Below are positions 53,313-63,818 of a stretch of 64,000 bases of DNA, in pieces. Position numbers and translations under genes: made by a program. The first letter of the stretch is position 1, and every line of letters begins with the position of its first letter. This DNA is from Auanema rhodensis. Its lineage: Eukaryota; Nematoda; Chromadorea; Rhabditida; Rhabditidae. Location: the NCBI GenBank assembly GCA_964057225.1, contig OZ059900.1, forward strand, positions 13,097,638 to 13,161,637, written 5' to 3'. The notes under the pieces were generated by a model. That model had not been told where the DNA came from, made no database searches, and saw nothing but the letters and a program-made list of their open reading frames with translations.

Positions 53313-54456
53313 CGCCGTATATGTGATCAGTGTACAAAGCTATACAAAGCTATACAAAGCTTTATCCGGTGAAACTATAATGTAAAAGACGCGTCATGTT
53401 CATATTCAAATTTGTTTTGCTTTGGCATCTATAGTGTCATATAATCATACTAAGACAGACAGTTTTCAATATTGCACACTCATGGTGTGCTTTCCAAAAT
53501 GTATTTCCAACTCAGAAGTTCTCTGGTTAGATTGAGATACTACCTCTAACTTGGGTAATTAAACCAAATCTATTCAGGAAACTTATGAACTGTTCTAGCC
53601 TATCGCCGAATATGTGATCAGTGTACAAAGCTATACAAAGCTTTATCCGGTCAAACTATAATGTAAAAGACGCGTCATGTTCATATTCAAATTTGTTTTG
53701 CTTTGGCATCTATAGTGTCATATAATCATACTAAGACAGACAGTTTTCAATATTGCACACTCATGGTGTGCTTTCCAAAATGTATTTCCAACTCAGAAGT
53801 TCTCTGGTTAGATTGAGATACTACCTCTAACTTGGGTAATTAAACCAAATCTATTCAGGAAACTTATAAACTGTCCTAGCCTATCGCCGTATATGTGATC
53901 AGTGTACAAAGCTATACAAAGCTATACAAAGCTTTATCCGGTCAAATTATAATGTTAAAGACGCGTCATGTTCATATTCAAATTTGTTTTGCTTTGGCAT
54001 CTATAGTGTCATATAATCATACTAAGACAGACAGTTTTCAATATTGCACACTCATGGTGTGCTTTCCAAAATGTATTTCCAACTCAGAAGTTCTCTGGTT
54101 AGATTGAGATACTACCTCTAACTTGGGTAATTAAACCAAATCTATTCAGGAAACTTATGAACTGTTCTAGCCTATCGCCGTATATGTGATCAGTGTACAA
54201 AGCTATATAAAGCTTTATCGGGTCAAACTATAATGTAAAAGACGCGTCATGTTCATATTCAAATTTGTTTTGCTTTGGCATCTATAGTGTCATATAATCA
54301 TACTAAGACAGACAGTTTTCAATATTGCACACTCATGGTGTGCTTTCCAAAATGTATTTCCAACTCAGAAGTTCTCTGGTTAGATTGAGATACTACCTCT
54401 AACTTGGGTAATTAAACCAAATCTATTCAGGAAACTTATGAACTGTTCTAGCCTAT
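53313..54456 (+). repeat. Four-unit repeat, copy 2 (1144 bp)
   Basis: Repeats 52169-53312 unit for unit (53313, 53604, 53885, 54176), including ttataaactgtcc and aattataatgttaaag. The open frame at 53895-54107 is a duplicate of the one exactly 1144 bp upstream, with the same translation. Confidence 0.93.
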
Positions 54457-56764
54457 CGCCGAATATGTGATCAGTGTACAAAGCTATACAAAGCTATACA
54501 AAGCTATACAAAGCTTTATCGGGTCAAACTATAATGTAAAAGACGCGTCATGTTCATATTCAAATTTGTTTTGCTTTGGCATCTATAGTGTCATATAATC
54601 ATACTAAGACACACAGTTTTCAATATTGCACACTCATGGTGTGCTTTCCAAAATGTATTTCCAACTCAGAAGTTCTCTGGTTAGATTGAGATACTACCTC
54701 TAACTTGGGTAATTAAACCAAATCTATTCAGGAAACTTATGAACTGTTCTAGCCTATCGCCGAATATGTGATCAGTGTACAAAGCTATACAAAGCTATAC
54801 AAAGCTATATAAAGCTTTATCGGGTCAAACTATAATGTAAAAGACGCGTCATGTTCATATTCAAATTTGTTTTGCTTTGGCATCTATAGTGTCATATAAT
54901 CATACTAAGACAGACAGTTTTCAATATTGCACACTCATGGTGTGCTTTCCAAAATGTATTTCCAACTCAGAAGTTCTCTGGTTAGATTGAGATACTACCT
55001 CTAACTTGGGTTATTAAACCAAATCTATTCAGGAAACTTATGAACTGTTCTAGCCTATCGCCGAATATGTGATCAGTGTACAAAGCTATACAAAGCTTTA
55101 TCCGGTCAAACTATAATGTAAAAGACGCGTCATGTTCATATTCAAATTTGTTTTGCTTTGGCATCTATAGTGTCATATAATCATACTAAGACAGACAGTT
55201 TTCAATATTGCACACTCATGGTGTGCTTTCCAAAATGTATTTCCAACTCAGAAGTTCTCTGGTTAGATTGAGATACTACCTCTAACTTGGGTAATTAAAC
55301 CAAATCTATTCAGGAAACTTATGAACTGTTCTAGCCTATCGCCGTATATGTGATCAGTGTACAAAGCTATACAAAGCTTTATCGGGTCAAACTATAATGT
55401 AAAAGACGCGTCATGTTCATATTCAAATTTGTTTTGCTTTGGCATCTATAGTGTCATATAATCATACTAAGACAGACAGTTTTCAATATTGCACACTCAT
55501 GGTGTGCTTTCCAAAATGTATTTCCAACTCAGAAGTTCTCTGGTTAGATTGAGATACTACCTCTAACTTGGGTAATTAAACCAAATCTATTCAGGAAACT
55601 TATAAACTGTTCTAGCCTATCGTCGTATATGTGATCAGTGTACAAAGCTATACAAAGCTATACAAAGTTTTATCCTGTCAAACTATAATGTAAAAGACGC
55701 GTCATGTTCATGATCAAATTCATATTGCTTAATCATCTATAGTGACATATAATCATACTAAGACAGACAGTTTTCAATATTGCACACTCATGGTGTGCTT
55801 TCCAAAATGTATTTCCAACTCAGAAGTTCTCTGGTTAGATTGAGATACTACCTCTAACTTGGGTAATTAAACCAAATCTATTCAGGAAACTTATGAACTG
55901 TTCTAGCCTATCGCCGTATATGTGATCAGTGTACAAAGCTATACAAAGCTTTATCGGGTCAAACTATAATGTAAAAGACGCGTCATGTTCATATTCAAAT
56001 TTGTTTTGCTTTGGCATCTATAGGTTCATATAATCATACTAAGACAGACAGTTTTCAATATTGCACACTCATGGTGTGCTTTCCAAAATGTATTTCCAAC
56101 TCAGAAGTTCTCTGGTTAGATTGAGATACTACCTCTAACTTGGGTAATTAAACCAAATCTATTCAGGAAACTTATGAACTGTTCTAGCCTATCGCCGTAT
56201 ATGTGATCAGTGTACAAAGCTATACAAAGCTATACAAAGCTTTATCCGGTCAAACTATAATGTAAAAGACGCGTCATGTTCATATTCAAATTTGTTTTGC
56301 TTTGGCATCTATAGTGTCATATAATCATACTAAGACAGACAGTTTTCAATATTGCACACTCATGGTGTGCTTTCCAAAATGTATTTCCAACTCAGAAGTT
56401 CTCTGGTTAGATTGAGATACTACCTCTAACTTGGGTAATTAAACCAAATCTATTCAGGAAACTTATGAACTGTTCTAGCCTATCGCCGTATATGTGATCA
56501 GTGTACAAAGCTATACAAAGCTTTATCGGGTCAAACTATAATGTAAAAGACGCGTCATGTTCATATTCAAATTTGTTTTGCTTTGGCATCTATAGTGTCA
56601 TATAATCATACTAAGACAGACAGTTTTCAATATCGCACACTCATGGTGTGCTTTCCAAAATGTATTTCCAACTCAGAAGTTCTCTGGTTAGATTGAGATA
56701 CTACCTCTAACTTGGGTAATTAAACCAAATCTATTCAGGAAACTTATAAACTGTTCTAGCCTAT
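54457..56764 (+). repeat. Two 301-bp units and a copy of the 35059-36493 block
   Basis: 54457 (301 bp, agacacacag) and 54758 (301 bp, tataaagc, ggttatt) are adjacent. Then 54758-56192 repeats 35059-36493 with the same unit lengths and markers: ggttatt, P, Q with ttataaactg, cgtcg R/D with agtgacat, Q with ataggttcat. The offset is 19,699 bp. Units at 56193 (291-bp P) and 56484 (Q, tatcgcacac, ending ttataaactg) follow. Confidence 0.87.
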
Positions 56765-56913
56765 CGTCGTATATGTGATCAGTGTACAAAGCTATACAAA
56801 GCTATGCTTTGTATAGCTTTGTACACTGATCACATATTAGATTGAGATACTACCTCTAACTTGGGTAATTAAACCAAATCTATTCAGGAAACTTATGAAC
56901 TGTTCTAGCCTAT
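56765..56913 (+). repeat. Broken 149-bp monomer at the subarray boundary
   Basis: The unit begins cgtcgtatatgtg and runs through about two subrepeats. It is then interrupted by an inverted copy of its own start and resumes at ttagattgagatac, equivalent to about position 215 of the reference unit. The core and most of the conserved half are missing. In three other places (35922, 43047, 55621) a cgtcg start after a ttataaactg tail introduces an R/D unit, so the damaged unit was probably the first of the R/D array that follows. Confidence 0.9.
56771..56837. repeat. Perfect fold-back inverted repeat, 32-bp arms, 3-nt spacer
   Basis: The arm 56771-56802 is exactly complementary in reverse to 56806-56837, with spacer tat at 56803-56805. 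The arms hold the tatgtgatcag region and the subrepeats. It is the only place before 62225 where sequence in the opposite orientation appears. The structure fits a replication template switch at a hairpin followed by a jump forward; an assembly error is the alternative. Confidence 0.93.
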
Positions 56914-57495
56914 CGCCGTATATGTGATCAGTGTACAAAGCTATACAAAGCTATACAAAGTTTTATCCTGTCAAACTATAATGTAAAAGACGCGTCATGT
57001 TCATGATCAAATTCATATTGCTTAATCATCTATAGTGTCATATAATCATACTAAGACAGACAGTTTTCAATATTGCACACTCATGGTGTGCTTTCCAAAA
57101 TGTATTTCCAACTCAGTAGTTCTCTGGTTAGATTGAGATACTACCTCTAACTTGGGTAATTAAACCAAATCTATTCAGGAAACTTATGAACTGTTCTAGC
57201 CTATCGCCGTATATGTGATCAGTGTACAAAGCTATACAAAGCTATACAAAGTTTTATCCTGTCAAACTATAATGTAAAAGACGCGTCATGTTCATGATCA
57301 AATTCATATTGCTTAATCATCTATAGTGTCATATAATCATACTAAGACAGACAGTTTTCAATATTGCACACTCATGGTGTGCTTTCCAAAATGTATTTCC
57401 AACTCAGAAGTTCTCTGGTTAGATTGAGATACTACCTCTAACTTGGGTAATTAAACCAAATCTATTCAGGAAACTTATGAACTGTTCTAGCCTAT

Positions 57496-59241
57496 CGCCG
57501 TATATGTGATCAGTGTACAAAGCTATACAAAGCTATACAAAGTTTTATCCTGTCAAACTATAATGTAAAAGACGCGTCATGTTCATGATCAAATTCATAT
57601 TGCTTAATCATCTATAGTGTCATATAATCATACTAAGACAGACAGTTTTCAATATTGCACACTCATGGTGTGCTTTCCAAAATGTATTTCCAACTCAGAA
57701 GTTCTCTGGTTAGATTGAGATACTACCTCTAACTTGGGTAATTAAACCAAATCTATTCAGGAAACTTATGAACTGTTCTAGCCTATCGCCGTATATGTGA
57801 TCAGTGTACAAAGCTATACGAAGCTATACAAAGTTTTATCCTGTCAAACTATAATGTAAAAGACGCGTCATGTTCATGATCAAATTCATATTGCTTAATC
57901 ATCTATAGTGTCATATAATCATACTAAGACAGACAGTTTTCAATATTGCACACTCATGGTGTGCTTTCCAAAATGTATTTCCAACTCAGAAGTTCTCTGG
58001 TTAGATTGAGATACTACCTCTAACTTGGGTAATTAAACCAAATCTATTCAGGAAACTTATGAACTGTTCTAGCCTATCGCCGTATATGTGATCAGTGTAC
58101 AAAGCTATACGAAGCTATACAAAGTTTTATCCTGTCAAACTATAATGTAAAAGACGCGTCATGTTCATGATCAAATTCATATTGCTTAATCATCTATAGT
58201 GTCATATAATCATACTAAGACAGACAGTTTTCAATATTGCACACTCATGGTGTGCTTTCCAAAATGTATTTCCAACTCAGAAGTTCTCTGGTTAGATTGA
58301 GATACTACCTCTAACTTGGGTAGATAAACCAAATCTATTCAGGAAACTTATGAACTGTTCTAGCCTATCGCCGTATATGTGATCAGTGTACAAAGCTATA
58401 CGAAGCTATACAAAGTTTTATCCTGTCAAACTATAATGTAAAAGACGCGTCATGTTCATGATCAAATTCATATTGCTTAATCATCTATAGTGTCATATAA
58501 TCATACTAAGACAGACAGTTTTCAATATTGCACACTCATGGTGTGCTTTCCAAAATGTATTTCCAACTCAGTAGTTCTCTGGTTAGATTGAGATACTACC
58601 TCTAACTTGGGTAATTAAACCAAATCTATTCAGGAAACTTATGAACTGTTCTAGCCTATCGCCGTATATGTGATCAGTGTACAAAGCTATACGACGCTAT
58701 ACAAAGTTTTATCCTGTCAAACTATAATGTAAAAGACGCGTCATGTTCATGATCAAATTCATATTGCTTAATCATCTATAGTGTCATATAATCATACTAA
58801 GACAGACAGTTTTCAATATTGCACACTCATGGTGTGCTTTCCAAAATGTATTTCCAACTCAGTAGTTCTCTGGTTAGATTGAGATACTACCTCTAACTTG
58901 GGTAATTAAACCAAATCTATTCAGGAAACTTATGAACTGTTCTAGCCTATCGCCGTATATGTGATCAGTGTACAAAGCTATACGAAGCTATACAAAGTTT
59001 TATCCTGTCAAACTATAATGTAAAAGACGCGTCATGTTCATGATCAAATTCATATTGCTTAATCATCTATAGTGTCATATAATCATACTAAGACAGACAG
59101 TTTTCAATATTGCACACTCATGGTGTGCTTTCCAAAAGGTATTTCCAACTCAGTAGTTCTCTGGTTAGATTGAGATACTACCTCTAACTTGGGTAATTAA
59201 ACCAAATCTATTCAGGAAACTTATGAACTGTTCTAGCCTAT
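57496..59241 (+). repeat. Six-unit segmental duplication within the R/D array, copy 1
   Basis: Units 57496, 57787, 58078 (ggtagataaacc), 58369 (cagtag), 58660 (tacgacgc, cagtag) and 58951 (aaaaggtatt, cagtag) recur in the same order at 59533-61278. tacgacgc is private to this copy and so arose after the duplication, or was lost from the other copy. Confidence 0.86.
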
Positions 59242-59532
59242 CGCCGTATATGTGATCAGTGTACAAAGCTATACGAAGCTATACAAAGTTTTATCCTGTC
59301 AAACTATAATGTAAAAGACGCGTCATGTTCATGATCAAATTCATATTGCTTAATCATCTATAGTGTCATATAATCATACTAAGACAGACAGTTTTCAATA
59401 TTGCACACTCATGGTGTGCTTTCCAAAATGTATTTCCAACTCAGAAGTTCTCTGGTTAGATTGAGATACTACCTCTAACTTGGGTAATTAAACCAAATCT
59501 ATTCAGGAAACTTATGAACTGTTCTAGCCTAT

Positions 59533-61278
59533 CGCCGTATATGTGATCAGTGTACAAAGCTATACAAAGCTATACAAAGTTTTATCCTGTCAAACTATAA
59601 TGTAAAAGACGCGTCATGTTCATGATCAAATTCATATTGCTTAATCATCTATAGTGTCATATAATCATACTAAGACAGACAGTTTTCAATATTGCACACT
59701 CATGGTGTGCGTTCCAAAATGTATTTCCAACTCAGAAGTTCTCTGGTTAGATTGAGATACTACCTCTAACTTGGGTAATTAAACCAAATCTATTCAGGAA
59801 ACTTATGAACTGTTCTAGCCTATCGCCGTATATGTGATCAGTGTACAAAGCTATACGAAGCTATACAAAGTTTTATCCTGTCAAACTATAATGTAAAAGA
59901 CGCGTCATGTTCATGATCAAATTCATATTGCTTAATCATCTATAGTGTCATATAATCATACTAAGACAGACAGTTTTCAATATTGCACACTCATGGTGTG
60001 CTTTCCAAAATGTATTTCCAACTCAGAAGTTCTCTGGTTAGATTGAGATACTACCTCTAACTTGGGTAATTAAACCAAATCTATTCAGGAAACTTATGAA
60101 CTGTTCTAGCCTATCGCCGTATATGTGATCAGTGTACAAAGCTATACGAAGCTATACAAAGTTTTATCCTGTCAAACTATAATGTAAAAGACGCGTCATG
60201 TTCATGATCAAATTCATATTGCTTAATCATCTATAGTGTCATATAATCATACTAAGACAGACAGTTTTCAATATTGCACACTCATGGTGTGCTTTCCAAA
60301 ATGTATTTCCAACTCAGAAGTTCTCTGGTTAGATTGAGATACTACCTCTAACTTGGGTAGATAAACCAAATCTATTCAGGAAACTTATGAACTGTTCTAG
60401 CCTATCGCCGTATATGTGATCAGTGTACAAAGCTATACGAAGCTATACAAAGTTTTATCCTGTCAAACTATAATGTAAAAGACGCGTCATGTTCATGATC
60501 AAATTCATATTGCTTAATCATCTATAGTGTCATATAATCATACTAAGACAGACAGTTTTCAATATTGCACACTCATGGTGTGCTTTCCAAAATGTATTTC
60601 CAACTCAGTAGTTCTCTGGTTAGATTGAGATACTACCTCTAACTTGGGTAATTAAACCAAATCTATTCAGGAAACTTATGAACTGTTCTAGCCTATCGCC
60701 GTATATGTGATCAGTGTACAAAGCTATACGAAGCTATACAAAGTTTTATCCTGTCAAACTATAATGTAAAAGACGCGTCATGTTCATGATCAAATTCATA
60801 TTGCTTAATCATCTATAGTGTCATATAATCATACTAAGACAGACAGTTTTCAATATTGCACACTCATGGTGTGCTTTCCAAAATGTATTTCCAACTCAGT
60901 AGTTCTCTGGTTAGATTGAGATACTACCTCTAACTTGGGTAATTAAACCAAATCTATTCAGGAAACTTATGAACTGTTCTAGCCTATCGCCGTATATGTG
61001 ATCAGTGTACAAAGCTATACGAAGCTATACAAAGTTTTATCCTGTCAAACTATAATGTAAAAGACGCGTCATGTTCATGATCAAATTCATATTGCTTAAT
61101 CATCTATAGTGTCATATAATCATACTAAGACAGACAGTTTTCAATATTGCACACTCATGGTGTGCTTTCCAAAAGGTATTTCCAACTCAGTAGTTCTCTG
61201 GTTAGATTGAGATACTACCTCTAACTTGGGTAATTAAACCAAATCTATTCAGGAAACTTATGAACTGTTCTAGCCTAT
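59533..61278 (+). repeat. Six-unit segmental duplication within the R/D array, copy 2
   Basis: Units 59533, 59824, 60115 (ggtagataaacc), 60406 (cagtag), 60697 (cagtag) and 60988 (aaaaggtatt, cagtag) match copy 1 at an offset of 2037 bp (7 x 291). gtgcgttcc at about 59710 is private to this copy. Confidence 0.86.
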
Positions 61279-62151
61279 CGCCGTATATGTGATCAGTGTA
61301 CAAAGCTATACGAAGCTATACAAAGTTTTATCCTGTCAAACTATAATGTAAAAGACGCGTCATGTTCATGATCAAATTCATATTGCTTAATCATCTATAG
61401 TGTCATATAATCATACTAAGACAGACAGTTTTCAATATTGCACACTCATGGTGTGCTTTCCAAAATGTATTTCCAACTCAGTAGTTCTCTGGTTAGATTG
61501 AGATACTACCTCTAACTTGGGTAATTAAACCAAATCTATTCAGGAAACTTATGAACTGTTCTAGCCTATCGCCGTATATGTGATCAGTGTACAAAGCTAT
61601 ACGAAGCTATACAAAGTTTTATCCTGTCAAACTATAATGTAAAAGACGCGTCATGTTCATGATCAAATTCATATTGCTTAATCATCTATAGTGTCATATA
61701 ATCATACTAAGACAGACAGTTTTCAATATTGCACACTCATGGTGTGCTTTCCAAAATGTATTTCCAACTCAGTAGTTCTCTGGTTAGATTGAGATACTAC
61801 CTCTAACTTGGGTAATTAAACCAAATCTATTCAGGAAACTTATGAACTGTTCTAGCCTATCGCCGTATATGTGATCAGTGTACAAAGCTATACAAAGCTA
61901 TACAAAGTTTTATCCTGTCAAACTATAATGTAAAAGACGCGTCATGTTCATGATCAAATTCATATTGCTTAATCATCTATAGTGTCATATAATCATACTA
62001 AGACAGACAGTTTTCAATATTGCACACTCATGGTGTGCTTTCCAAAATGTATTTCCAACTCAGTAGTTCTCTGGTTAGATTGAGATACTACCTCTAACTT
62101 GGGTAATTAAACCAAATCTATTCAGGAAACTTATGAACTGTTCTAGCCTAT

Positions 62152-62224
62152 CGCCGTATATGTGATCAGTGTACAAAGCTATACGAAGCTATACAAAGTT
62201 TTATCCTGTCAAACTATAATGTAA
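62152..62224 (+). repeat. Truncated forward monomer (73 bp) at the inversion
   Basis: The last + strand unit has tacgaagc and an R-head like its neighbours, then stops after actataatgtaa, just before the conserved gacgcgtc. Confidence 0.93.
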
Positions 62225-62319
62225 TATAACACTATAGATGCCAAAGCAAAACAAATTTGAATATGAACATGACGCGTCTTTAACATTATAGTTTGACAGG
62301 ATAAAACTTTGTATAGCTT
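62186..62319. other. Strand-switch junction with 37-bp inverted arms
   Basis: Orientation reverses between 62224 and 62225; at most one base is shared at the breakpoint. The innermost exact inverted repeat pairs 62186-62222 with 62283-62319, leaving a 60-nt spacer. The longer satellite arms outside can also pair. The two sides are not mirror copies of one unit: the inverted partial unit has four subrepeats, no cgaag, and gttaaag for gtaaaag. Confidence 0.92.
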
Positions 62320-62363
62320 TGTATAGCTTTGTATAGCTTTGTACACTGATCACATATACGGCG
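62225..62363 (-). repeat. Partial inverted monomer with four subrepeats
   Basis: On the minus strand this carries cgccgtatatgtg, four subrepeats, the R-type gttttatcctgtca, gttaaag and a canonical core ending gtgttata. gttaaag is otherwise seen only in the units at 52741 and 53885, although those are P-headed. Confidence 0.88.
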
Positions 62364-62945
62364 ATAGGCTAGAACAGTTCATAAGTTTCCTGAATAGATT
62401 TGGTTTAATTACCCAAGTTAGAGGTAGTATCTCTATCTAACCAGAGAACTTCTGAGTTGGAAATACATTTTGGAAAGCACACCATGAGTGTGCAATATTG
62501 AAAACTGTCTGTCTTAGTATGATTATATGACACTATAGATGATTAAGCAATATGAATTTGATCATGAACATGACGCGTCTTTTACATTATAGTTTGACAG
62601 GATAAAACTTTGTATAGCTTTGTATAGCTTTGTACACTGATCACATATACGGCGATAGGCTAGAACAGTTCATAAGTTTCCTGAATAGATTTGGTTTAAT
62701 TACCCAAGTTAGAGGTAGTATCTCAATCTAACCAGAGAACTTCTGAGTTGGAAATACATTTTGGAAAGCACACCATGAGTGTGCAATATTGAAAACTGTC
62801 TGTCTTAGTATGATTATATGACACTATAGATGATTAAGCAATATGAATTTGATCATGAACATGACGCGTCTTTTACATTATAGTTTGACAGGATAAAACT
62901 TTGTATAGCTTTGTATAGCTTTGTACACTGATCACATATACGGCG
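62364..62945 (-). repeat. Two inverted R-head/D-core monomers
   Basis: Minus-strand units 62364-62654 and 62655-62945 have gttttatcctgtca, gatcaaattcat and cttaatcatc. They keep tacaaagc and cagaag, so they lack the cgaag and cagtag markers of the adjoining forward array and resemble the D units at 3453, 4025 and 5189. The first has ttagatagag for ttagattgag. Confidence 0.88.
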
Positions 62946-63818
62946 ATAGGCTAGAACAGTTCATAAGTTTCCTGAATAGATTTGGTTTAATTACCCAAGT
63001 TAGAGGTAGTATCTCAATCTAACCAGAGAACTTCTGAGTTGGAAATACATTTTGGAAAGCACACCACGAGTGTGCAATATTGAAAACTGTCTGTCTTAGT
63101 ATGATTATATAACACTACAGATGCTAAAGCAAAATGAATTTGAATATGAACATGACGCGTCTTTTACATTATAGTTTGACCGGATAAAGCTTTGTATAGC
63201 TTTGTATAGCTTTGTACACTGATCACATATACGGCGATAGGCTAGAACAGTTTATAAGTTTCCTGAATAGATTTGGTTTAATTACCCAAGTTAGAGGTAG
63301 TATCTAAATCTAACCAGAGGACTTCTGAGTTGGAAATACATTTTGGAAAGCACACCACGAGTGTGCAATATTGAAAACTGTCTGTCTTACTATGATTATA
63401 TAACACTACAGATGCTAAAGCAAAATGAATTTGAATATGAACATGACGCGTCTTTTACATTATAGTTTGACCGGATAAAGCTTTGTATAGCTTTGTATAG
63501 CTTTGTACACTGATCACATATACGGCAATAGGCTAGAACAGTTCATAAGTTTCCTGAATAGATTTGGTTTAATTACCCAAGTTAGAGGTAGTATCTCAAT
63601 CTAACCAGAGAACTTCTGAGTTGGAAATACATTTTGGAAAGCACACCACGAGTGTGCAATATTGAAAACTGTCTGTCTTACTATGATTATATAACACTAC
63701 AGATGCTAAAGCAAAATGAATTTGAATATGAACATGAGGCGTCTTTTACATTATAGTTTGACCGGATAAAGCTTTGTATAGCTTTGTATAGCTTTGTACA
63801 CTGATCACATATACGGCG
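62946..63818 (-). repeat. Three inverted E-core monomers
   Basis: Minus-strand units 62946-63236, 63237-63527 and 63528-63818 carry the E-core (caaattcattttgctttagc, atctgtag, gtgttata) and loop tcgtg, with a ccggtca ending and three subrepeats. Here E units stand next to each other, while on the left they are separated by G and two-subrepeat units. cggcaata at about 63524 and gaggcgtc at about 63736 are private changes. Confidence 0.9.

Larger units (their letters stand above)
56914..62151 (+). repeat. Uniform R-head/D-core subarray, 18 x 291 bp
   Basis: Eighteen consecutive units all have the R-head, the D-core and exactly 291 bp, unlike the mosaic to the left. Most from 57787 on carry tacgaagc in the second subrepeat; 59533 and 61861 retain tacaaagc. 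Many carry cagtagttc for cagaagttc. The low variation suggests the most recently expanded part of the window. Confidence 0.93.

Noticed and set aside
53895-54107. Second identical 70-codon open frame
   Set aside because: It is the duplicate of the first frame produced by the 1144-bp four-unit duplication, not an independent gene.
56771-56837. Transposon terminal inverted repeats or a rho-independent terminator
   Set aside because: Both arms are satellite sequence in opposite orientation with only 3 nt between them; there is no element inside, no target duplication and no gene to terminate.
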